Assembly: GCA_003136915.1 (NCBI GenBank)
Contig: PLEB01000388.1
Location: 1 to 7,202, forward strand
Reading direction: 5' to 3'
From: Chitinophagaceae bacterium
GTDB taxonomy: Bacteria; Bacteroidota; Bacteroidia; Chitinophagales; Chitinophagaceae
Length of the DNA stretch: 7,202 bases
Made by a program: the position numbers and the translations under genes
Shown here: positions 1 to 5,456 of the stretch, in pieces
How positions within the stretch are numbered: the first letter of the stretch is position 1
How the letters are laid out: each line of letters starts with the position of its first letter
The notes under the pieces: model-generated
Told to the model about the DNA's origin: nothing
Seen by the model: the letters and a program-made list of their open reading frames with translations, nothing else
The model's database searches: none

Positions 1-213
1 CTGGATCATCCGCTGGTAAAAGCAGGCATTGCCCTGGGCAGAGGATATTACGGATCGCCAACAACATCAGACAAAGCGCTGATGCCTTTCCCCGCATTGA
101 AAATGGGTCCAGGAGATTCAGCCAGGAGCCATACCGCAGATGAATATATCTATATAGATGAAATCAAGGAAGGAATTGAGACGTATATTGAGTTGTTAAA
201 TGCGTTCATTTAG
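1..213 (+). CDS. argE: M20-family deacylase, C-terminal end (ArgE-type acetyl/succinyl-ornithine deacylase)
   Basis: Only the last 70 codons are present; the start lies left of the window and TAG ends the frame at 211-213. The fragment carries the C-terminal hallmark of M20 metallopeptidases: GSPTTSDKAL (residues 18-27 of the fragment), then MGPGDSARSHTADEYI, in which the His at fragment residue 44 (codon 130-132) matches the last zinc ligand of the family, followed by an amphipathic helix EIKEGIETYIELL. ArgE removes the acyl group from N-acylornithine to give ornithine. In several Bacteroidota the arginine pathway runs on N-succinyl rather than N-acetyl intermediates, and there the enzyme acts after the transcarbamylase, giving citrulline. 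Which substrate applies cannot be read from this fragment. The neighbouring argH on the same strand supports the arginine assignment over DapE or a carboxypeptidase, which share the fold. Confidence 0.8.
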   Translation: MDHPLVKAGIALGRGYYGSPTTSDKALMPFPALKMGPGDSARSHTADEYIYIDEIKEGIETYIELLNAFI

Positions 214-216
214 AGA

Positions 217-301
217 GTGGATGGTACATGGTCGATAGTAGATGGATATCTTACGCTGGCTTCGATATTAGTCCATCCACCATCCACCATATACCATCTA
301 C
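217..301. repeat. Imperfect inverted repeat of 7-base units between argE and argH
   Basis: The left arm (217-246) and right arm (272-301) are 30 bases each. Read against the reverse complement, 25 of 30 positions match and one more is a G-U pair. Each arm is four 7-base units. The left units fit TNNATGG: TGGATGG, TACATGG, TCGATAG (variant), TAGATGG, from 218 to 245. The right units fit CCATNNA: CCATCCA, CCATCCA, CCATATA, CCATCTA, from 273 to 300. An inner stem adds ATATC (246-250) against GATAT (264-268), leaving a 13-base loop. As RNA this would make a long hairpin in the argE-argH gap, starting 4 bases after the argE stop and ending 30 bases before the argH start. No T-run follows, so it does not resemble an intrinsic terminator. 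It could be an interspersed intergenic repeat or an mRNA-stabilising hairpin. I found no promoter-like TAnnTTTG box in this gap. Confidence 0.85.
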
Positions 302-331
302 ATTAAAAGTGTTAAGTCAAAAAAATCACCA

Positions 332-1639
332 ATGAAACTTTGGCAGAAAGACGGATCAAAGATCAATGAGATCATTGAAAAATTTACTGTCGGCCGGGAC
401 AAGGAATTCGACATCCTGCTGGCGGAATACGACGTCGAGGGATCCCTGGCGCACGCTGCCATGCTCGGGCGTATAGCCATGCTGACTGCTGAAGAATACT
501 TGTCAATTAAAAAAGCGCTGGAAAATATGCTGGCCGATATACGGGCGGGCCATTTCCAGATCGATGCCGGCGTAGAAGATGTGCATTCCCAGGTTGAATT
601 CAACCTTACAAAAGCAATTGGCGAAGCCGGGAAAAAAATTCACAGCGGCCGTAGCCGCAACGACCAGGTTGCAGTCGACCTTAAACTTTTCCTTCGCGCA
701 GAAATTCAAAAAATTAAAGTTGAAGTGAGTGCATTGTTTGATTTGCTGATCTCCCTCAGCAATCAACACAGGCAGGACCTGCTTCCCGGATACACACATC
801 TTCAGATAGCAATGCCTTCTTCATTCGGACTTTGGTTCGGAGCCTATGCAGAAAGCCTGACGGACGACCTGGAGATGCTCGCCGCTGCCTTTCGGGTTGT
901 CAATAAGAATCCTTTGGGAAGCGGCGCCGGATATGGATCATCTCTTCCTCTGGACAGAAAGATGACCACCGAACTTCTTCATTTTTCATCCCTTAATTAC
1001 AACTCTGTTTATGCCCAGATGAGCAGGGGCAAAACAGAAAAAGCTGTGGCTTCCGGAATGGGTTTTATTGCCTCTACCCTTTCGCGGCTCGCCATGGATT
1101 GCTGTCTTTACATGGGCCAGAATTTCGGATTCATTTCTTTTCCTGATGAACTGACAACCGGCAGCAGTATCATGCCGCATAAAAAAAATCCTGACGTCTT
1201 CGAACTGATCCGGGCAAAATGTAACCGCATCCAGTCCGTTCCAAATGAACTTAGTCTCCTCACGGTTAATCTTCCTTCGGGCTATCACCGGGATTTGCAA
1301 CTCACCAAAGAAATTCTCTTTCCGGCAATTGAGGAATTGAAAGCATGCCTTCAAATGACTATGCTTATGCTTTCTGAAATCCGGATCACAAAAAACATCC
1401 TGGATGATAAAAAATACGAACACCTCTTTAGTGTTGAAGCGGTAAACGAACTTGTTAACCAGGGAATTTCATTCCGCGAAGCCTATAAGACTGTAGGTAA
1501 TCAAATTGCCGAAGGAGGTTTTACTTTTCATCCATCCCGTTCCCTTAAACATACGCATGAAGGGAGCCTGGGAAATCTCTGCAATCCGGAAATCGTTGAA
1601 GAAATGAAACAGGTACTCACAAAATTTAATTTGTCTTAG
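332..1639 (+). CDS. argH: Argininosuccinate lyase
   Basis: This enzyme splits argininosuccinate into arginine and fumarate, the last step of arginine synthesis, in the cytoplasm as a homotetramer. The 435-residue protein is close to usual family length (about 440-460). Visible motifs in order: FTVGRDKEFD near residue 18, VEDVHSQVE at 81-89, SGRSRNDQV at 105-113 (substrate-binding loop), GYTHLQIAMPSS at 153-164 with the conserved His156, and the superfamily signature GSSIMPHKKNPD at 277-288, whose serine loop supplies the catalytic acid/base. The end reads HTHEGSLGNLCNPEI. Two variations, MPHKKN and YAQMSRGK at 227-234 in place of the SDRD stretch of enterobacterial and animal enzymes, match the Bacteroidota form as I know it. 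The ATG at 332 follows an A-rich tract with no Shine-Dalgarno, normal for this phylum. It sits 118 bases after argE on the same strand and is probably read from the upstream arginine operon promoter. Confidence 0.97.
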   Translation: MKLWQKDGSKINEIIEKFTVGRDKEFDILLAEYDVEGSLAHAAMLGRIAMLTAEEYLSIKKALENMLADIRAGHFQIDAGVEDVHSQVEFNLTKAIGEAGKKIHSGRSRNDQVAVDLKLFLRAEIQKIKVEVSALFDLLISLSNQHRQDLLPGYTHLQIAMPSSFGLWFGAYAESLTDDLEMLAAAFRVVNKNPLGSGAGYGSSLPLDRKMTTELLHFSSLNYNSVYAQMSRGKTEKAVASGMGFIASTLSRLAMDCCLYMGQNFGFISFPDELTTGSSIMPHKKNPDVFELIRAKCNRIQSVPNELSLLTVNLPSGYHRDLQLTKEILFPAIEELKACLQMTMLMLSEIRITKNILDDKKYEHLFSVEAVNELVNQGISFREAYKTVGNQIAEGGFTFHPSRSLKHTHEGSLGNLCNPEIVEEMKQVLTKFNLS

Positions 1640-1689
1640 CACTTAAAAGCTGATCCGGCCCGGATTTTGCCAATTTTATAAAAAAGCAT

Positions 1690-2196
1690 ATGAAATCCAG
1701 GAATGTAATCCGGCTTTTCATGCCGCTGGTTTTATTCATAACCCTGGGTGCCAGGGCTCAGACCTCCAATCAGGATAAAAAGAAAGATCAATACAATCAG
1801 TTGAAAGCTCTTATAATGTCCAAGCATTATACTTTCAATGCGGAAACTGCCACTGCAATGGGAGGTACGAGCCGGCAACTGACCAGTCTTTATACATTAA
1901 GCATATCGGGCGATACCTTAAACGCAAATCTGCCTTACTATGGGGTTGCTTATTCGGCCAGCCCGGGAGATACAAATGGAGCGATCGTTTTTAACACTAC
2001 TTCTTTTAGCTATGAAGAACAGGATACCAAAAAAGGAGGCTGGTTTATTGTGATCACGCCGAAGGACCAAAAGAATGCCAGCAAGATACAGCTGAGCGTA
2101 AGTTCAGGAGGCTATTGCACGGTTCAGGTGACCAGCAATTACAGGCAGCTGATTTCTTTTTATGGAAGTATTGGTCCGAATCCTCCGGAGCGGTGA
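1690..2196 (+). CDS. Secreted DUF4251-family protein
   Basis: This 168-residue protein has a clear export signal: basic start (MKSRNVIR), a hydrophobic core (LFMPLVLFITLGA, residues 9-21) and a likely signal peptidase I site after ARA (residue 23). There is no lipobox cysteine, so it is probably periplasmic or surface-released rather than a lipoprotein. The mature part is Ser/Thr/Tyr-rich and beta-strand-like. It contains the features I associate with DUF4251: a FNAETATAMGG start, YTLSISGDTLNANLPYYGVAYS (about residues 68-89), a central IVFNTTSFSYEE, and an ending SGGYCTVQVTSNYRQLISFYG (139-159). The function of this Bacteroidota-centred family is not known. It starts 50 bases after argH on the same strand, but nothing in it relates to arginine. 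Its stop is 2 bases from the stop of the opposing peptidase gene. An A-rich tract (TTATAAAAAA) precedes the ATG; no Shine-Dalgarno or promoter box is evident. Confidence 0.8.
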   Translation: MKSRNVIRLFMPLVLFITLGARAQTSNQDKKKDQYNQLKALIMSKHYTFNAETATAMGGTSRQLTSLYTLSISGDTLNANLPYYGVAYSASPGDTNGAIVFNTTSFSYEEQDTKKGGWFIVITPKDQKNASKIQLSVSSGGYCTVQVTSNYRQLISFYGSIGPNPPER

Positions 2197-2198
2197 GC

Positions 2199-3470
2199 CT
2201 AGGGTTTGACCCTTTGAGGAGTATCTTTTCCCGAAATAATTGTTCCGGCACTGATAGCGATGGACTGAATGATTCTGGTCATGTTGTTGATATCCAGGGT
2301 TTGAATTTCATCGCTCTGTTTATGATAGTGTGGTTCAGAATCCATTTTAGAAGTGGAAATTGTATGTGCGGGAACTCCCCGTTTGGCAAGCGAGGCATTA
2401 TCTGAGCGGTCAAACAGATTCTGTTCCGGATAGGGATCAGGATAAAACCTGAATTTGGTTTTCTCCAGATTCCTGCCAAGGATTGTGCCCATATCCGTTT
2501 TGTTAAATCCGGTGATATACGCCGAATTCTCCCCCCATTTACTTTCTGTGCCGATCATTTCAATATTAAACATGGCAACGATTTTTTCCGGATCCAGCTT
2601 CCTGGAAAAATAAGCCGATCCGAATTCGCCGATTTCCTCCGCAGTAAAGGCCACAAAAATAAGTGAGCGCTGATTATTATGCAGGTTCTTAAAATATTTG
2701 GCCAGCATGATAACGGCTGTAGTTCCTGAGGCATCATCATTGGCGCCATTGTATATGGAGTCGCCTTTTTCGTCCGGTTTTCCAATTCCCAGATGATCGT
2801 AGTGGGCAGAAAAAATTACATATTCATTCTTTAACGACTTTCCCGGAAGAACGCCAACGATATTGGTCAGGGGTCGTTTGGTTGTTTCCTGTTTTACATG
2901 AATTTCAAAAACACCCGGATCGGTGCTCGTCAATAGAAAGATCCGGTTCCCGGAGCCTTCAAACTTTGGAATATGAAAATTAGCCAGGCGGGCAAAAATC
3001 ATTGAAAAACTGGTGTCCACCAGGATAATGAAATTTTTGTCTTCATCCAGGTATTTGAAAATCACATCCCGGAAATTATCACCCTTTTTCACAAATACTT
3101 TTTCGTAATGATCATCCTGTGTAATGGAAAGTTCCGGCAATGCAGTAAATGGAATAATTTGTCCGGCATCTAACGCTACACCATCCAGCTTTCCGCCAGC
3201 ATCCGTCAATTTTGTTTTGACCATGGCAAAGTTCTGCCGGTAGCTGTCATAGCCCTCCAGAGGAACCAATCCCGCAGATTCAAATTCCTTTATGATGAAG
3301 GCGGCGGCTTTCTCAATGCCCGGGGTGAATACCTGCCGGCCTTCCATATCATTTGCCGACAATGTTTTTTCGATGCTTGTCACCTGGTCCTGATTGATCA
3401 GGTCGACGGATGTTTGTGCAAGGCCCTTACCACTGATAAGCAGCAGGGAAATAAGAAATTCAGATCTCAT
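2199..3470 (-). CDS. Secreted M28-family zinc aminopeptidase/carboxypeptidase-like enzyme
   Basis: The 423-residue protein begins with a short export signal (FLISLLLISGKGLAQ, likely cut after GLA at residue 18). The catalytic domain starts near LTNIVGVLPG (201-210). Metal and catalytic residues can be assigned: His223 in SAHYDHLG, bridging Asp245 in NGANDDASG, Glu278 (general base) and Glu279 (zinc ligand) in FTAEEIGEFGS, Glu304 in NIEMIG, and His383 in HYHKQSDE with Asp387 after it. M28 enzymes use two zinc ions to remove residues from peptide ends; the exact substrate is not visible here. Residues about 85-200 form an insert between the N-terminal helix region and the catalytic core that could be a lid or PA-like domain. 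Residue 304 is Glu where many M28 enzymes have Asp, which should still bind metal. The start is secure: no ATG, GTG or TTG lies between it and an in-frame TGA upstream. It follows the response regulator gene by 19 bases, so it is probably the third gene of that operon. Confidence 0.92.
   Translation of the reverse strand: MRSEFLISLLLISGKGLAQTSVDLINQDQVTSIEKTLSANDMEGRQVFTPGIEKAAAFIIKEFESAGLVPLEGYDSYRQNFAMVKTKLTDAGGKLDGVALDAGQIIPFTALPELSITQDDHYEKVFVKKGDNFRDVIFKYLDEDKNFIILVDTSFSMIFARLANFHIPKFEGSGNRIFLLTSTDPGVFEIHVKQETTKRPLTNIVGVLPGKSLKNEYVIFSAHYDHLGIGKPDEKGDSIYNGANDDASGTTAVIMLAKYFKNLHNNQRSLIFVAFTAEEIGEFGSAYFSRKLDPEKIVAMFNIEMIGTESKWGENSAYITGFNKTDMGTILGRNLEKTKFRFYPDPYPEQNLFDRSDNASLAKRGVPAHTISTSKMDSEPHYHKQSDEIQTLDINNMTRIIQSIAISAGTIISGKDTPQRVKP
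2201..2213. terminator. Possible weak bidirectional hairpin at the convergent gene ends
   Basis: AGGGT (2201-2205) and ACCCT (2209-2213) form a perfect 5-bp stem around a 3-base loop, just past the DUF4251 stop and overlapping the last codons of the opposing peptidase gene. On the plus strand only a few T residues follow, so it is a poor intrinsic terminator. It is listed because it is the only stem-loop near the point where two convergent transcripts must end. Confidence 0.2.
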
Positions 3471-3489
3471 GTAATTATTGCAGATGGCT

Positions 3490-4230
3490 TTAAAGGCTCA
3501 TCATTTCTTTAAACTTCACCGTTTGTCTCCTGCTTACTTCAATTTTTTCCCCTCCCTTCAATTCCAGCAGTAAGCCGCCGTTAAAATAAGGTTCAATTTT
3601 TTCAATCAGCCTGAGGTTTACAATATGCTTGCGGTTGGCCCGGAAAAAAACTTTCTCGTCCAGTCTTTCTTCCAGGGCATTAAGTGATTTCAGAATAAGC
3701 GGTTTATGTGAGGCAAAGTAAATCTTCGCGTAGTTTCCGACACTTTCAAATAAACGGATATCGGCAAGTTTTACAAACCAGCAACGTTCGCCATCCTTTA
3801 CAAATACCTGATCTGTTTCATGAAGCAGGGTTTTGTTTACCGTGATCTCGTCATCTGAAACGCCCTCGCGGTCACGGCTTTCCTCCAGATGCAATTTCTG
3901 CAGGGCATCAGCAAGCCTCCTCGGTTCAACAGGTTTCAGCAAATAGTCCAGGGCATTCACTTCAAATGCCTTCAGTGCATAGTCGTCGTATGCTGTAGTA
4001 AATATTACATCGGGCGCTTTTTCCAGTTCGGCAAGCATATCAAATCCGGTTTTCCCTGGCATCTGGATATCAAGGAACACCAGGTCAGGATTGAGGCTGT
4101 CAATTTTTTCTATGCCTTCGTTTGCGTTCGCCGCTTCGGCAATCACTTCTATCTCTGGAAATTCAAGCAACAGTTTTTTTAATTCGTTGCGCGCCAGTCT
4201 TTCGTCGTCGATGATAACGGCTCTGATCAT
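3490..4230 (-). CDS. LytTR-family response regulator
   Basis: This 246-residue transcription regulator has an N-terminal CheY-like receiver domain (about 1-115) and a C-terminal LytTR DNA-binding domain (about 140-243). The receiver shows the acidic pocket IIDDE (6-10), phosphoacceptor Asp54 in VFLDIQMPG, Thr79 in FTTAYDDYA and Lys99 in LLKP. The LytTR part shows the typical LFESVGNYAKIYF (160-172), FFRANRKHIVNL (195-206), and EKIEVSRRQTVKFKEM near the end. When phosphorylated, such proteins bind paired direct repeats in DNA through a beta-strand fold. The gene begins 10 bases after the stop of the adjacent histidine kinase gene, which marks that kinase as its partner. The start has an A-rich leader (AAAATAAACAGT) without a Shine-Dalgarno. 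The linker at 118-124 reads SRDREGV. Targets are not identifiable; the next gene, a secreted peptidase 19 bases downstream, and its own operon are the obvious candidates. Confidence 0.96.
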   Translation of the reverse strand: MIRAVIIDDERLARNELKKLLLEFPEIEVIAEAANANEGIEKIDSLNPDLVFLDIQMPGKTGFDMLAELEKAPDVIFTTAYDDYALKAFEVNALDYLLKPVEPRRLADALQKLHLEESRDREGVSDDEITVNKTLLHETDQVFVKDGERCWFVKLADIRLFESVGNYAKIYFASHKPLILKSLNALEERLDEKVFFRANRKHIVNLRLIEKIEPYFNGGLLLELKGGEKIEVSRRQTVKFKEMMSL

Positions 4231-4240
4231 ACTGTTTATT

Positions 4241-5281
4241 TTATGTCAATGGAATATGCAATACAGCTTCAACGGTATTTCCATTTACCTCCCGGATATC
4301 AAAATTTGCCTGATCCCCAAAAAGCAGCTGCAGACGGTTGCGGGTGCTCATCAATCCGAAGCCGTCTCCATTTTCCGGTTCATCAAGCCTTCCGGTATTG
4401 CGGATCACCAGTTCATGATACTGGCCTTTCAGGTCAGAAATTATCGTTACCGTTCCACCGCTCACCTGTTTACTGATCCCGTGTTTGATGGCGTTTTCAA
4501 CGAGTGTTTGCAGCATCATGGGCGGAATGGGTTGAGTCAAAGTATCCTCCGAGATCTCGTACTGAACTTTTAAGCGGTCTTCAAAACGGATATGTTCCAG
4601 GGCCAGATAATCCTTTACAATATCAAGTTCCTTTTCAAAAAATACCGTTTCCTGTTTCTCGGTTTGCATGCTGCTCCTCAATATATTGCTCAACTCGGTA
4701 ATTGCAGTTCTTGCCCTCACCGGATTTTCGTCAATCAATGCCCGGATACTATTGAGGGCATTAAAAATAAAATGCGGGTTGATATGCGACTTGATCGTTT
4801 TTAATTCCAGTTCTTTCACCATGGCCTCCAGCTTCAATGTATCCAACTGCTGCTTCCGGCTCTTTTCTATATAATGATAGAAATAATAGATCAGGGTCCA
4901 GGGAATGATGAACATGCTGTTTTCAAGGGTCGCAAGAAAAAACCGTGTGGTATATTCAAGTTTTTGCTTACTGCTTGAAAGATTCAGCAGATCAATTATC
5001 CATAACCGGATAAAACTATCCAGTAAACAAACGATCACAATACCGATGAGGAACTTTGGGACCGCATTTTCAACCGGCATCAGCAACCATTTGGAGCGCC
5101 GGATATATTCCCTGAATAAATGAGTGGCAAAAATGCCGGCAAATACCATCACGAGCAGCTGTTCGATCACCCGGGCATTCACTTTCTGGTCGCTCAGGGC
5201 GTCCAGGAGAATGAACATAATGGCCGGGAGGCCCCAGCCACAGATCTGGAGCCACCAGTAATATTTCCCTGATTTTTGCAT
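4241..5281 (-). CDS. LytS/YehU-type sensor histidine kinase
   Basis: This is a 346-residue membrane kinase of the His_kinase (LytS-like) group. The N-terminal half has four hydrophobic spans at about residues 8-28, 41-57, 75-98 and 115-138, beginning with the YYWWLQICGWG stretch common in Bacteroidota members, and has no large extracellular sensor domain. A helical linker (139-163) leads to the phosphoacceptor motif SHINPHFIFNALNSIRALI, with His170. The ATP-binding domain shows the N-box PMMLQTLVENAIKHGI (Asn263) and the G-box NGDGFGLMSTRNRL (304-317). It passes phosphate to the LytTR regulator encoded 10 bases downstream. The signal sensed is unknown; with so little outside the membrane, sensing probably occurs in or near the bilayer. 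A GAGGAG sequence (5283-5288, minus strand) lies one base before the ATG, too close for a standard Shine-Dalgarno. This is the first gene of the minus-strand group and is divergent from dxs. Confidence 0.95.
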   Translation of the reverse strand: MQKSGKYYWWLQICGWGLPAIMFILLDALSDQKVNARVIEQLLVMVFAGIFATHLFREYIRRSKWLLMPVENAVPKFLIGIVIVCLLDSFIRLWIIDLLNLSSSKQKLEYTTRFFLATLENSMFIIPWTLIYYFYHYIEKSRKQQLDTLKLEAMVKELELKTIKSHINPHFIFNALNSIRALIDENPVRARTAITELSNILRSSMQTEKQETVFFEKELDIVKDYLALEHIRFEDRLKVQYEISEDTLTQPIPPMMLQTLVENAIKHGISKQVSGGTVTIISDLKGQYHELVIRNTGRLDEPENGDGFGLMSTRNRLQLLFGDQANFDIREVNGNTVEAVLHIPLT

Positions 5282-5297
5282 ACTCCTCAGTTCAGGA

Positions 5298-5305
5298 CAA
5301 ATCTA
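5298..5305 (-). promoter_or_regulatory. Candidate -7 box for the kinase-regulator-peptidase operon
   Basis: On the minus strand this reads TAGATTTG, a full match to the Bacteroidota sigma-ABfr -7 consensus TAnnTTTG. It lies 16 bases upstream of the kinase ATG, which would give a very short leader. No TTTG-like -33 element is found 19-21 bases further upstream, so the call rests on one box in a divergent intergenic region where a promoter is expected. Confidence 0.4.
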
Positions 5306-5431
5306 TAGGATTAATCCGCTTTTCCCTATAATTTGGTATTAGTGGATATTTCAGGGTATTTGGCGGTCAATGGCCGCGCTGGCAGGAGGATGGACCCTGG
5401 AGTCAGGCCGATGAATATCCGTTGAATTTGC

Positions 5432-5439
5432 TATTTTTA
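5432..5439 (+). promoter_or_regulatory. Candidate -7 box for dxs
   Basis: The sequence TATTTTTA matches 7 of 8 positions of the Bacteroidota -7 consensus TAnnTTTG (the final G is A). It ends 17 bases before the dxs ATG, which gives a short leader typical of the phylum. No TTTG lies at the expected -33 spacing. The region is AT-rich, so a chance match is possible. Confidence 0.35.
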
Positions 5440-5456
5440 CACGCTAAACCATTTGG

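Noticed and set aside
217..301. CRISPR array or intrinsic terminator reading of the heptamer repeat
   Set aside because: Units are only 7 bases and contiguous with no spacers, so it is not CRISPR; the hairpin lacks a following T-run, so it is not a standard terminator.
298..603. Minus-strand open frame over the argH 5' end
   Set aside because: Ser-rich low-complexity translation, antisense to argH, no supporting context.
986..1423. A 145-residue minus-strand open frame inside argH
   Set aside because: Antisense to a strongly conserved enzyme, with no recognisable motif or start context; a shadow frame.
1653..1665. Hairpin ATCCG-GCC-CGGAT followed by TTTT between argH and the DUF4251 gene
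   Set aside because: The stem is only 5 bp and the T-run 4 bases long, too weak to call a terminator, although it could attenuate readthrough.
4091..4573. A 160-residue plus-strand open frame spanning the kinase-regulator junction
   Set aside because: It crosses two well-supported genes on the other strand and its translation has no family resemblance.
5384..5425. An 11-codon frame (ATG at 5390) after an AGGAGG upstream of dxs, as a leader peptide
   Set aside because: AGGAGG touches the ATG with no spacing, Shine-Dalgarno sequences are little used in this phylum, the candidate dxs promoter lies downstream of it, and no stem-loop switch is visible.
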